From Porticoccaceae bacterium (lineage in GTDB: Bacteria > Pseudomonadota > Gammaproteobacteria > Pseudomonadales > Porticoccaceae): a stretch of 51,229 bases of DNA. A model generated the notes under the pieces. That model made no database searches, was not told the DNA's origin, and saw only the letters and a list, made by a program, of their open reading frames with translations. The stretch covers positions 1-51,229 of the forward strand of contig JABILI010000018.1 in assembly GCA_018654575.1 (NCBI GenBank). Reading direction: 5' to 3'. Both the position numbers and the translations under genes were made by a program. Positions 35,568 through 44,260 of the stretch are shown here, one piece after another (the first letter of the stretch is position 1; every line of letters starts with the position of its first letter).

Positions 35568-35581
35568 GGAAAACTTTCCTT
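35566..35581. repeat. perfect 16-bp palindrome at the dksA -35 edge
   Basis: AAGGAAA-AC-TTTCCTT, seven paired bases around two central ones, touching the -35 box of dksA by two bases. It could be an operator or part of an upstream element for dksA or for divergent sfsA. No known regulator site is recognised. Confidence 0.5.
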
Positions 35582-35724
35582 TTAAGTATATATTTTGATT
35601 AAAAAGTACTTATTGGAACTTTAGTAATAGTAGACCATGGTGGCAATAACAGTTTAATTATCCGTACTGGACCATTATCCTATGGTTTGAGTATGACCGA
35701 ACCTAATAAGTGAGCCTAGACTTG

Positions 35725-36465
35725 ATGCAAACATTCCCAACTCTATTTCCAGCAACTTTCGTGAAGCGCTATAAGCGTTTCTTTACTGATGTTATTGATC
35801 TTCAGGGTGATCTTTTGACGGTGCATTGTCCCAACACTGGGTCAATGAAGTATTGCCAGGTCGAGGGCTCACCTTGCTGGTTTTCGTTATCCGATAATCC
35901 TAAACGTAAATTACCAGGAACCTTGGAGATAGTAACAACTAGCCATGGTAATTTAGCCGGCGTGAATACTGTGAGGGCGAATCATTTAGTGCGACAGGCT
36001 ATAGATAGCCGGCTCATCGAAGAATTATCATGCTATGACCAAGTGACAGCAGAAGTGCCTTACGGAGAAGAGAAAAGTCGTATTGATTTTTTACTTAAGG
36101 ATAGTGCCGGCGGTCTTCGGGATTGTTATGTGGAGGTTAAGAATGTGACGATGGATAGAGGGAAGGGTCTTGCAACCTTTCCTGACTCAGTCACTAGTCG
36201 TGGTACGAAGCATCTACGTGAATTGATTTCAATGGTAGAGTCTGGACATCGTTCTGTGTTGTTTTTCTGTGTTCAGTTAACCAATGTTGAACGAATAGAG
36301 GTGGCGGCAGATATCGATCCGGTCTATGCACAGACGCTGACGCTCGCAATATCTAGAGGTGTTGAAGTAATGGCTTTGGGGGCCAAGATAAGCGCAGAAG
36401 AAATAGTATTACATAAGCCGATTAACTGTCTTCAAGATCTGCCAATGCTTGAGCGCGAAGATTAA
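35725..36465 (+). CDS. sfsA: SfsA family protein (DNA-binding/sugar fermentation stimulation)
   Basis: SfsA (246 aa), named for stimulation of maltose genes in E. coli and related to nucleases. Family motifs: RYKRFF, HCPNTGSMKYC, the EVPYGEEKSRIDFLL stretch and CYVEVKNVTM, which resembles a PD-(D/E)xK nuclease active site, then SRGTKHLRELI. The start is the ATG that leaves 14 residues before RYKRF, as in E. coli; a GTG at 35710 is in frame. Divergent from dksA; its end overlaps the Rieske gene by 44 bp. Confidence 0.92.
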   Translation: MQTFPTLFPATFVKRYKRFFTDVIDLQGDLLTVHCPNTGSMKYCQVEGSPCWFSLSDNPKRKLPGTLEIVTTSHGNLAGVNTVRANHLVRQAIDSRLIEELSCYDQVTAEVPYGEEKSRIDFLLKDSAGGLRDCYVEVKNVTMDRGKGLATFPDSVTSRGTKHLRELISMVESGHRSVLFFCVQLTNVERIEVAADIDPVYAQTLTLAISRGVEVMALGAKISAEEIVLHKPINCLQDLPMLERED

Positions 36466-36817
36466 TAGATGGATTGGGTAGCTTTTGGCCAGCGGTGAGA
36501 TAAAAATCATTGTCTTTTTGTTTTAAGACAACAGGGCTTAGATGATCACCTACGCAGGGCCCCGCAACACATTTACCAGTATCAATGCCGAATATCGCGC
36601 CGTGGGATGAACATTGGATAAAACGTTTATCTATGTCGAGAAATTTTCCGGGCATCCAATTCAGAGGCACACCTACATGTGGGCAGCTGTTCCAGTAGGC
36701 ATAAAGGTTATCGTTATGGCGCACGGCAAATAGGGGGCACTGTTCGACGTTGAGTTCAGTGGCCTCTTGCTCGGCAAGGTCGTCTAAATTACAAAGAAAA
36801 ATATCTTGTTTAAGCAT
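36422..36817 (-). CDS. small Rieske [2Fe-2S] protein
   Basis: A 131-residue soluble Rieske protein, of the type seen as nitrite reductase small subunits or ferredoxin components of oxygenases. The cluster ligands are clear: CPHVG (Cys, His) and CSSHG (Cys, His), followed by GAIFGIDTGKCVAGPC. No partner oxygenase or reductase gene is adjacent, so its role is unknown. The ATG of MLKQD is preferred; an upstream in-frame start at 36859 adds 14 residues without match. Convergent with sfsA and overlapping it. Confidence 0.88.
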   Translation of the reverse strand: MLKQDIFLCNLDDLAEQEATELNVEQCPLFAVRHNDNLYAYWNSCPHVGVPLNWMPGKFLDIDKRFIQCSSHGAIFGIDTGKCVAGPCVGDHLSPVVLKQKDNDFYLTAGQKLPNPSINLRAQALADLEDS

Positions 36818-36949
36818 AAACTTTAATGTTGATCCTGAGTTTCTCGCATCATGCCGCATAGTGACTTTGTGTAAAAGACTTTATTTAGGCAAAGATTAAC
36901 CGCTGGCAGTGAAATTGGCGTTACTAATCGATCGATTTTGACTCAGATT

Positions 36950-36978
36950 TTGATTATTTATGCTCATAGAGGTATAAA
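36950..36978 (+). promoter_or_regulatory. promoter of the M15 peptidase-cysE-dgkA unit
   Basis: TTGATT (36950-36955), 17-bp spacer, TATAAA (36973-36978). The start would be near 36985, leaving about 35 nt before the peptidase ATG. The three plus-strand genes that follow are spaced by 11 and 12 bp and are probably one transcript. Confidence 0.5.
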
Positions 36979-37019
36979 CTCAGGATTCCATTACTTTATC
37001 CATAAGGTCTACCCCTAAT

Positions 37020-37757
37020 ATGGCTGAGTTAGAGAAAATTGCTGCTGATATTTTGACCGGCCTCACCGATCGGCATTTGGTAGATGTTGCTCTTAGTCAG
37101 AATTCACGAGCCCAAAACAGTGTTTTGGTCCATCAAAAGGCACTTACACCTTTTTTAGACTTAAAGACCGAAGCGGCAAAGCAAGGCTTTGACCTGTGTA
37201 TTTGCAGCGGATTTCGGTCCTTTGAGAGACAAATGCTGATTTGGAACCAAAAACTATTGGGCGAAAGACCGGTTATAGATGAGTTAGGTGATCCAATTAA
37301 TATGTCTCAGCTCGATTCGTGGCAACAAATTCAGGCAGTACTGCGATGGTCAGCCTTGCCGGGCACATCGCGTCATCATTGGGGTAGTGACTTTGATATT
37401 TATGATGCTAACGCCATGCCTGAGGGGTACCAGATCCAGCTGACAACGAATGAGTGCGAGGGAGAAGGGGTGTTTGCACCCATGCATGAATGGCTAAGCG
37501 GCGTGTTTATTAAGGGGCAAGAGCGTTCCAAGGGCTTCTATCGCCCATACGCCATTGATCGCGGAGGAGTATCTCCAGAGCCTTGGCATATTAGCTATGC
37601 CCCTATCTCAAATAGTTACGCTCGGCAGCTAACCACGGAAATTATTAAGCAGCAATTATTAAATAATTTGGAATTAGTTAGTCTTGATACCGTGTTAAAA
37701 TACCTTGATGAGATTATTCGCCGATTTGTGGACGTCTCAGTCGATGATAATGTATAG
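37020..37757 (+). CDS. M15 family D-alanyl-D-alanine carboxypeptidase-like peptidase
   Basis: A 245-residue zinc peptidase of the VanY/LdcB (M15B) type. Seen: SGFRSFERQMLIW, the zinc ligands in GTSRHHWGSDFDIYD (His and Asp), and EPWHISY carrying the catalytic and third ligand. These enzymes trim the D-Ala ends of peptidoglycan stems. No signal peptide is visible at this start, so a cytosolic recycling role or an unrecognised export route is possible. Leads a probable operon with cysE and dgkA. Confidence 0.87.
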   Translation: MAELEKIAADILTGLTDRHLVDVALSQNSRAQNSVLVHQKALTPFLDLKTEAAKQGFDLCICSGFRSFERQMLIWNQKLLGERPVIDELGDPINMSQLDSWQQIQAVLRWSALPGTSRHHWGSDFDIYDANAMPEGYQIQLTTNECEGEGVFAPMHEWLSGVFIKGQERSKGFYRPYAIDRGGVSPEPWHISYAPISNSYARQLTTEIIKQQLLNNLELVSLDTVLKYLDEIIRRFVDVSVDDNV

Positions 37758-37768
37758 GTAGTTTATTC

Positions 37769-38551
37769 ATGATATCTGATGATCCAGTTTGGTTGCTTAT
37801 TACCGAAGAAGCTAATGTATCAATTGCTGAAGAGTCATTGTTATCAGAGTTTTATCAGAGCGCTATTCTTGATCACTCAGACCTCGCTTCAGCTCTTAGC
37901 TATAATTTAGCCAATCAATTTAGCGGCTCTGCGATACCTTCTGCCGCTATTGAAAAACTTATTCTTGACGTTCTTAAAGTTGATCCGAGCATCACGGTTA
38001 GTGCACGGCTGGACATTATGGCGAGCTTTAAACGTGATCCAGCATGCGACAAGCACCTTATCCCTCTACTTTATTTTAAGGGATTTCAGGCGATACAGCT
38101 CCACCGAGTTGCGCATTGGTACTGGTGTAATAATCGCACGGCTCTAGCACTTTTTCTGCAAAACCAAGTCGCCGAAGTGTTTGCAGTAGACATTCATCCT
38201 GGGGCTCGAATAGGCTCCGGTATTATGATTGACCATGCAACCGGGTTGGTCGTTGGGGAGACAGCCATTATCGGAGATAACGTCTCTATTTTGCATTCGG
38301 TGACTCTCGGGGGTAGCGGTAGCGGAGAAGGTAATCGTCACCCTGAAGTGGGCAGTGGCGTAATGATTGCGGCCGGAGCAAAAATTATCGGCAACGTTAA
38401 GATCGGAGATGGGGTCAAAGTGGGTGCAGGGAGTTTAGTTATCGAATCTATCCCTCCGCACGCAACGGTTGTTGGCGTTCCAGCAAGAATAGTCGGCGCG
38501 CCACTTGAGGGTAGTCCTAGCTTTGAAATGAATCAACATTTAGACGTTTAG
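37769..38551 (+). CDS. cysE: serine O-acetyltransferase (first of two CysE paralogues)
   Basis: CysE (260 aa) makes O-acetylserine from serine and acetyl-CoA. The N-terminal helical domain (about 1-140) is followed by the left-handed hexapeptide beta-helix: HPGARIGSGIMIDHATG with the catalytic His, GETAIIGDNVSILHSVTLGG, and VGVPARIVG. Compared with E. coli the segment GDRHPK reads GNRHPE, a charge change near the active site. The C-terminal tail (MNQHLDV) resembles the E. coli tail used in cysteine feedback and cysteine-synthase binding. 11 bp after the peptidase, 12 bp before dgkA. A second cysE is at 43173-43970. Confidence 0.93.
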   Translation: MISDDPVWLLITEEANVSIAEESLLSEFYQSAILDHSDLASALSYNLANQFSGSAIPSAAIEKLILDVLKVDPSITVSARLDIMASFKRDPACDKHLIPLLYFKGFQAIQLHRVAHWYWCNNRTALALFLQNQVAEVFAVDIHPGARIGSGIMIDHATGLVVGETAIIGDNVSILHSVTLGGSGSGEGNRHPEVGSGVMIAAGAKIIGNVKIGDGVKVGAGSLVIESIPPHATVVGVPARIVGAPLEGSPSFEMNQHLDV

Positions 38552-38563
38552 GGGCAGCAGATA

Positions 38564-38944
38564 ATGTTTGATAAAGGTATTTTAGGGCTCCTCTATCGGC
38601 GCTTAGTGCTAACGACGAAACATTCTATTCAGGGGCTAGAGTCAGCCTTGAAAACTCAGGAAGCATTCCGGTGCGAAATGCTGGCTTCGTTGATTCTAAT
38701 ACCTCTTGCGTTCTACTTAGCTAATGGTTATTTGCAGCTAATACTGTTGATTGGAGCGGTATTAATGGTACTAATTGTTGAGTTGCTGAACACTGGAATT
38801 GAGGTAGTTGTAGATCGAATAGGACTAGAGTTTCATGAGCTATCTGGTCGTGCGAAAGATGTGGGCTCGGCAGCTGTTCTTATATCGTTAATATTGTTTT
38901 TGTCAGTGTGGGGTCTCATTCTTAATGAGAACTACTGTAGCTAA
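38564..38944 (+). CDS. dgkA: diacylglycerol kinase
   Basis: DgkA (126 aa) is a small three-helix inner-membrane enzyme that phosphorylates diacylglycerol for lipid recycling. The signature ELLNTGIEVVVDRIGLEFHELSGRAKDVGSAAV (about 68-100) contains the catalytic Glu, and the N-terminal amphipathic helix with SIQGLESALKTQEAFRCE is normal. It is the last gene of the peptidase-cysE unit and converges on the Smp-like gene. Confidence 0.95.
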   Translation: MFDKGILGLLYRRLVLTTKHSIQGLESALKTQEAFRCEMLASLILIPLAFYLANGYLQLILLIGAVLMVLIVELLNTGIEVVVDRIGLEFHELSGRAKDVGSAAVLISLILFLSVWGLILNENYCS

Positions 38945-38962
38945 TAACGATGTTGCTAAAGG

Positions 38963-40165
38963 CTAAAGGCATACCGAGGCTAAGTGTAGGATCTGCTTTT
39001 CAAGTAAAGCTTGCCGTTGCTCAGGGAACCCATGGAAAATATAACAATTTTCCTCAAAAGGGTTAAATCTAGCAATCGTAGCCAGCTGTTCTATATCATA
39101 TTCCGTGACGTGGAGCGCTATCACTCCTCCATCTATTCTTTCACTTATCGATTTTGATTTATGTTTTAGCGCAGACATTTTCTCGTGATAGCGAAGCACC
39201 GGAAGTGCGGATAGAGTGTCGCTGCAGAGTGTCCAGTTAATTTCGAGATCAATACCCAATTTAACTGACAGGCGATCGAGAAGTTTTTGTAATGAATAAA
39301 CAGCCATAAGACAGACAAGGAAATGCTGCTTTGAACACTCAGTAGAGCGAATATAAAAACAAACTCTACTATCACTACCTTCCGTACGCTTTGCACCATA
39401 AAGCTCGAGTGTGCGATCAATACAGTGATCGATGTTTTCAAAGAGTAACTCGAGATTTTCATGGTTAAGCTGGTCGCCTAAACTTTTCCGATTTTTAAGC
39501 GTGGCAGTTATGAGCGAGCAATAATAACCATTTTCAGTGTCGTTAGAAAACTGCCCAGATGTCGCAAGTAGCGGTTGTATTCTCGTTTCTAGAGCAAGGA
39601 TTTCGTCGATCATTGGATCGCTGCTGCCAGGCAGTCGATTGGTTAATATTCGCAATCGTCGCGCTAACTGCCCAGCGAATCGATAGTTAACATAAGTACA
39701 ACCGATGCTAAATATAAGCCAAATGACAGCCCACATAAAAAAGATATTAGAGTATTTCGCATAGATGGGCTGGCTTATAACTGATATTAGTAATGTGCCA
39801 GCTTGAGTATCTTCAAGCGCAATATTTTTCCTGAACTGTGTCAAGTTCAGCGGCAAAGCGCTAGATTGCGTACTTTGTGCGATCAGATTATCGTCGACAT
39901 CATATAAGCTTGCGCTAAAAATAGAGCGATCCATCGTCGCTTTGCGCAGGGCGAACTGCAAGCCGACCGTATCATTACTAAATAGGGGTGCACGCACAAG
40001 TTCGGCGAGTTGGTTAAGCGTGGCCGTACTTTTATCTTCAACCGCTTGCCGAGCCAACATTGAAGTTTGAGACACGATGACGACCCAACTCAAAAAGCCA
40101 AATAATAAACACGCAGACGCTATTATTACTGGCAACTTTATGGCCATCGAATATTGACGTCGCAT
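38963..40165 (-). CDS. Smp/AhpA (YtjB)-like membrane protein
   Basis: A 400-residue inner-membrane protein. TM1 (about 8-35) is followed by a periplasmic sensor-like domain (about 36-130, with LYDVDDNLIAQS), TM2 (about 140-160), and a large cytoplasmic part of about 240 residues with no family I recognise. E. coli Smp (YtjB) also lies divergent to serB and has the same periplasmic layout, but is only 214 aa, so the cytoplasmic part is extra. The ATG at 40165 has AAGGA 7 nt upstream; an earlier in-frame ATG at 40198 has none. Confidence 0.8.
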   Translation of the reverse strand: MRRQYSMAIKLPVIIASACLLFGFLSWVVIVSQTSMLARQAVEDKSTATLNQLAELVRAPLFSNDTVGLQFALRKATMDRSIFSASLYDVDDNLIAQSTQSSALPLNLTQFRKNIALEDTQAGTLLISVISQPIYAKYSNIFFMWAVIWLIFSIGCTYVNYRFAGQLARRLRILTNRLPGSSDPMIDEILALETRIQPLLATSGQFSNDTENGYYCSLITATLKNRKSLGDQLNHENLELLFENIDHCIDRTLELYGAKRTEGSDSRVCFYIRSTECSKQHFLVCLMAVYSLQKLLDRLSVKLGIDLEINWTLCSDTLSALPVLRYHEKMSALKHKSKSISERIDGGVIALHVTEYDIEQLATIARFNPFEENCYIFHGFPEQRQALLEKQILHLASVCL

Positions 40166-40259
40166 TCTCAGGTCCTTGGTAAAATAAATGATTTGCATTC
40201 TATCCTATTCTCTCAACTTTTATATAATAGGAGCCTAAACTCCAAAGAGACCTTCACCT

Positions 40260-41480
40260 GTGAAAGAAGTTTTGTTGATTAATGTGTCTGGGAAAGATAG
40301 GCCTGGGGTTACCAGTGCGGTAACTAATGTGTTGTCCCGGTTTGATAGCACTCTACTGGATATAGGTCAGGCAGTGATTCACGACCAGTTAAATATGGGT
40401 ATTTTGGCGTCAGTGCCATCAGATACTAAAACTTCGCAGGTGGTCGAAGAAGTATCTTTGACGCTTAAAAGCATGGACATGCAGGTCAAGTTCTTGCCCA
40501 TATCCCATGAACGTTATGATAATTGGGTAGCGCAACAGGGCAAGCAACGACATATTGTGACTCTGCTCGCGCGAAATATTGAAGCTTCTCATTTAGCCGC
40601 TGTAACCGCCGTCACGAGTCAGCAAGGTCTCAATATCGACAAAATAGTGCGGTTATCTGGCCGTTTGGGGCTCAATCAGAGTGAGCAACTTGGGCGTGCC
40701 TGCATTGAGTTATCTGCTCGAGGTGAACCGGCAGATGGTGAGGATTACCGTAATTCATTGCTCGAGTTAGCGGTGCATTACAATATTGACATCGCATGCC
40801 AAGAGGATAATATTTTTCGTCGTAGTCGACAGTTGGTTGTTTTTGATATGGACTCGACATTGATCAATGCAGAGGTCATTGATGAATTAGCCATAGAGGC
40901 TGGAGTCGGGAGTCAGGTGGCCACGATTACTGAAGCAGCAATGCGAGGAGAGATAGATTTCAAAGATAGCTTTAGGCAGCGAATGGCGCTTTTAGAGGGG
41001 CTAAGCTCAGATGTCTTACAGTCTGTTGCTGAGAGGCTAGTCTTAAATGAGGGGGCAGAACACTTAATTAAAACGCTTAAAAAGCTAGGGTTCACAACGG
41101 CCATTATTTCAGGTGGTTTTACCTATTTCGGACGCTACTTACAGTCTATTTTAGGTGTTGATCAAGTGTATGCTAATGAGCTTGATATTGTTGATGGAAA
41201 GGTTACCGGAAAGGTGGTGGGCGATATCATTGATGGCCAACGTAAAGCTGAAATACTACGAAATATAGCAAAAGAGCAAGGGCTCAATCTTGAACAGGTG
41301 ATCGCCGTTGGGGATGGCGCCAACGATCTACCAATGCTAAAGATTGCTGGTTTAGGCATAGCTTTTAGAGCGAAACCTCTGGTAAAAGCATCAGCTAAGC
41401 AGGCAATTTCTAACGTCGGGTTAGACGGTATTTTGTATTTACTCGGTTACAGTGACAAAGATATTCATGCATTAGATTAA
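40260..41480 (+). CDS. serB: phosphoserine phosphatase
   Basis: SerB (406 aa) does the last step of serine synthesis. Two ACT-type domains fill residues 1-180 (KDRPGVTSAVTNVLSRF at 12-28). The HAD phosphatase core follows with VFDMDSTLINAEVIDELA, where the first Asp is phosphorylated, then IISGGFTYFG and AVGDGANDLPMLKIAGLGIAF. The longer ACT-containing form is also found in Pseudomonas. GTG start; divergent from the Smp-like gene with a 94-bp gap. Confidence 0.95.
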   Translation: MKEVLLINVSGKDRPGVTSAVTNVLSRFDSTLLDIGQAVIHDQLNMGILASVPSDTKTSQVVEEVSLTLKSMDMQVKFLPISHERYDNWVAQQGKQRHIVTLLARNIEASHLAAVTAVTSQQGLNIDKIVRLSGRLGLNQSEQLGRACIELSARGEPADGEDYRNSLLELAVHYNIDIACQEDNIFRRSRQLVVFDMDSTLINAEVIDELAIEAGVGSQVATITEAAMRGEIDFKDSFRQRMALLEGLSSDVLQSVAERLVLNEGAEHLIKTLKKLGFTTAIISGGFTYFGRYLQSILGVDQVYANELDIVDGKVTGKVVGDIIDGQRKAEILRNIAKEQGLNLEQVIAVGDGANDLPMLKIAGLGIAFRAKPLVKASAKQAISNVGLDGILYLLGYSDKDIHALD

Positions 41481-41580
41481 TGTATGATCGATTAAATAAA
41501 CAGTTGACCGGCAAAACTAATTAAATAGGCCGATACTTCGGTTATCATGCATTCTTTGCAAACTTTCGGACACAACGATC

Positions 41581-42147
41581 ATGGCTAATTACTCTACTAA
41601 CGAATTTCGCTCTGGACTCAAGGTAATGCTGGATAATGATCCATGCTCAATCCTCGAAAACGAATTTGTTAAACCTGGCAAAGGTCAGGCGTTTAATCGC
41701 GTTAAGTTACGCAATTTAAAAACTGGCCGTGTGTTGGACAAAACGTTTAAGTCAGGTGAGTCCCTGGAGGGAGCTGACGTAATAGATATGGACATGCAGT
41801 ATCTCTACAGCGATGGAGACTTTTGGTGTTTCATGGAGCCCGATACATTTGAACAGCATCAAGCGGCCGTTAGTGCCGTTAGTGATGCCTTGGTTTGGCT
41901 TAGTGAGCAAGATATTTGCGTCGTTACTTTGTACAACGGGACACCCCTTTCGGTTACGCCACCAAATCACGTCGAGCTCGAAATTGTTGAGACAGATCCT
42001 GGGCTGCGTGGCGATACTGCACAGGGTGGGAGTAAGCCAGCTAGGCTATCTACTGGTGCAGTTGTTAAGGTACCTCTATTCTTGGATCAAGGAGATGTGG
42101 TTAAGGTGGACACCAGAACGGGTGAATATCAAGGCCGCGTTAAATAG
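41581..42147 (+). CDS. efp: elongation factor P
   Basis: EF-P (188 aa) relieves ribosome stalling at polyproline. Domain I carries the modification site Lys34 in VKPGKGQAF, and the C-terminal part has [22 protein letters not shown]. Lys34 with E. coli-like surroundings predicts beta-lysylation by EpmA, whose gene is directly downstream (41 bp). An Arg at this position would indicate the EarP pathway of Pseudomonas aeruginosa, so this organism uses the E. coli-type system. Confidence 0.97.
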   Translation: MANYSTNEFRSGLKVMLDNDPCSILENEFVKPGKGQAFNRVKLRNLKTGRVLDKTFKSGESLEGADVIDMDMQYLYSDGDFWCFMEPDTFEQHQAAVSAVSDALVWLSEQDICVVTLYNGTPLSVTPPNHVELEIVETDPGLRGDTAQGGSKPARLSTGAVVKVPLFLDQGDVVKVDTRTGEYQGRVK

Positions 42148-42187
42148 TGAAAATTGATCATTCTCGCAAAATTAAAGACTATTTGTG

Positions 42188-43150
42188 ATGAGCGATTGGC
42201 AGCCAGGAACTAGTCTCCATTCCCTGCAACGGCGTGCCCAGATTATGTCGCTGGTACGGAATTTTTTCGCTAGTCAATCGGTAATGGAGGTTGATGTCCC
42301 CGTGCTGTCCAAGTCTGGGGTAATCGATCTCAATATCGACGGTATCTGCGCAACTCTGGCGGGCGCGCCGGCCTACCTGCAAACTTCTCCCGAATATTTC
42401 ATGAAGCGATTACTGGCGTCAGGTAGTGGGGACATCTACTATTTGGGCAAAGCTTTCCGTGATAGTGAGATTGGGCACAAACATAATCCAGAATTCACCT
42501 TACTTGAATGGTATCGATGCGGTTGGGATGAGCATCAATTAATGTGTGAATTAGGCGATTTAGCCTCTCAGTTGATCAATAGGCGTGGAGTATCAGATTT
42601 AAGGGTAACTAAGATTAGCTATGCTGATTGTTTTCAGGATAAATTTGGTATTGATCCCCACCAGACTAGTTTAAGTGACTTGCAGGGCTTAGCCGTTAAA
42701 GCAGGCTCTTCGAGTTGGGCTGGAGAAACTCGAGCTAATTGTTTGGATTTAATATTTAGTCTTGAAATCGAGCCCCATTTGCAAAAGGGGTTGGTTCTTG
42801 TTTACGACTACCCAGAGTGTCAGTCTGCATTAGCGGCGACAACTACTGCCGATAAGGGCTATAAAGTGAGTAGGCGATTTGAAGGATTTTTAAATGGTCT
42901 AGAAATTGCTAATGGATACTTTGAATTATGTGATCCGGTAGAGCAACGTCGCCGATTTAATCAAGATAATGTTGCTCGCCAAGCTACAGGTAAGCCAGTA
43001 TGGGATATTGATACTAAGTTGTTAGACGCAATGCGTTCTGGCCTGCCAGCTTGTGCAGGTGTTGCTCTTGGTTTAGATCGGTTGTTGATGAGCGATTTAG
43101 AGGTTGAGTCAATTGATCAGGTCATGCCTTTCAGTTGGTTACGATGCTAG
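42188..43150 (+). CDS. epmA: EF-P lysine-34 lysyltransferase
   Basis: EpmA/PoxA (about 320 aa) is a paralogue of class II lysyl-tRNA synthetase without an anticodon domain. It joins (R)-beta-lysine to Lys34 of EF-P. Motif 2 reads FRDSEIGHKHNPEFTLLEWYR (about 95-115), and motif 3 is GVALGLDRLLM near the end. The ATG at 42188 follows an in-frame GTG at 42185. It follows efp. The aminomutase gene epmB is not in the window. Confidence 0.96.
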   Translation: MSDWQPGTSLHSLQRRAQIMSLVRNFFASQSVMEVDVPVLSKSGVIDLNIDGICATLAGAPAYLQTSPEYFMKRLLASGSGDIYYLGKAFRDSEIGHKHNPEFTLLEWYRCGWDEHQLMCELGDLASQLINRRGVSDLRVTKISYADCFQDKFGIDPHQTSLSDLQGLAVKAGSSSWAGETRANCLDLIFSLEIEPHLQKGLVLVYDYPECQSALAATTTADKGYKVSRRFEGFLNGLEIANGYFELCDPVEQRRRFNQDNVARQATGKPVWDIDTKLLDAMRSGLPACAGVALGLDRLLMSDLEVESIDQVMPFSWLRC

Positions 43151-43172
43151 AAAAGTTGAGTCTCTACGCAAA

Positions 43173-43970
43173 TCAGTCCAACTTAAAGTAATGATCCATT
43201 ATTTTTGAGGGTTGGTCAAAACCGACCTGCCCCACTCGTTTAGCGGGTACTCCGGCAACAACATCATGAGCATGAACGTCCTTAAGTACGACGCTAGCTG
43301 CAGCCACCATAGCGCCTTCTCCTACTTCGATGTTGCCTAATATTTTAGCGCCGGGGCCGATGAGTACGCCCTTACGAATCTTTGGATGGCGATCGCCAGC
43401 TTCCTTTCCAGTACCGCCCAAGGTGACCGATTGCATAATGGATACAGAGTCTTCTACTACTGCGGTTTCCCCAATCACTAAGCCTGTTGCATGATCAATC
43501 ATGAGTCCACTACCGATTTTTGCCCCAGGGTGAATATCTACTGCGAAGGTCATTGATATCCTATGTTGGAGCAATAATGCGAGAGATGTTCTATCTTGAT
43601 TCCAAAGTTGGTGCGCTACACGATAGGCTTGAAGTGAAAGAAAGCCTTTAAAGTATAAAAAAGGTGAGCTATATAGTTTACAGGCAGAATCTCGATCCAT
43701 AGTAGCCTGTATGTCTCTTGCTGCTTGATCGACAATAGCAGGATCTTTAAAAGTATCATCCATAATATTCCTAATCATCGCTGCGGGGAAAGATGTACTA
43801 GCTAGCTTTTGTGACAGGTGAAAGCTAAGGGCGCTACCTAAGTTATCGTGATTTGTAATCGTGGATTTTAAATAGCTTTCCATCACAGGCTCGGCGCTTG
43901 TGGTCGCTTGCGCCTCGGCAAGAATATTTTGCCAAACTTTAGTGGCTAATAGGATGGTTTCAGATTTCAT
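43173..43970 (-). CDS. cysE: serine O-acetyltransferase (second CysE paralogue)
   Basis: A 265-residue CysE. The hexapeptide beta-helix has HPGAKIGSGLMIDHATG, TGKEAGDRHPKIRKGVLIGPGAKILGNIEVG and AGVPAKRVG. It keeps the GDRHPK sequence of E. coli and lies closer to E. coli CysE than the copy at 37769-38551. The tail ends KIMDHYFKLD. It converges on epmA. The comF remnant and zapG lie upstream. Which copy is the main cysteine-pathway enzyme cannot be settled from sequence. Confidence 0.92.
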   Translation of the reverse strand: MKSETILLATKVWQNILAEAQATTSAEPVMESYLKSTITNHDNLGSALSFHLSQKLASTSFPAAMIRNIMDDTFKDPAIVDQAARDIQATMDRDSACKLYSSPFLYFKGFLSLQAYRVAHQLWNQDRTSLALLLQHRISMTFAVDIHPGAKIGSGLMIDHATGLVIGETAVVEDSVSIMQSVTLGGTGKEAGDRHPKIRKGVLIGPGAKILGNIEVGEGAMVAAASVVLKDVHAHDVVAGVPAKRVGQVGFDQPSKIMDHYFKLD

Positions 43971-43984
43971 GGCGACATTTTCCG

Positions 43985-44260
43985 TTAGTCGGACATAATA
44001 TGCCAGCCCGTTCTAGCAATACACCAAATATCAACATGTTTAGCACCTGCTTTAATTAATATTGAGGCTAGCGATCTGGCAGTAGCGCCACTAGTAACAG
44101 CGTCATCAACAATAGCGACAGATTTGCCTCTGATAGGATTGTTTGTATGATCAATTTTTGTATCGGGGGTAGAGTAGGTTTGGCGCCTAAAGAGAGTTCC
44201 AAAACAAACCTCCTTGTTTGCACTCTGGCATTTAACTTTTAGACCTGCCAGTGATTCAGC
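43985..44260 (-). pseudogene. comF: comF remnant (C-terminal phosphoribosyltransferase half)
   Basis: An open minus-strand frame of 91 codons begins right after an in-frame TAA (44261-44263) and contains no ATG, GTG or TTG until two codons before its stop. Its translation ends with RGKSVAIVDDAVTSGATARSL and KHVDIWCIARTGWH, the PRPP-binding loop and C-terminus of ComF proteins. The N-terminal zinc-finger half of ComF is missing, replaced by the end of zapG. ComF is needed for DNA uptake in competent bacteria. It is best read as a decayed, 5'-truncated gene. Confidence 0.65.

Noticed and set aside
44087-44220. 44-codon minus-strand frame starting TTG behind AAGGAGG
   Set aside because: The Shine-Dalgarno match is striking, but the peptide is an out-of-frame reading of the comF remnant with low-complexity Leu content and no support.
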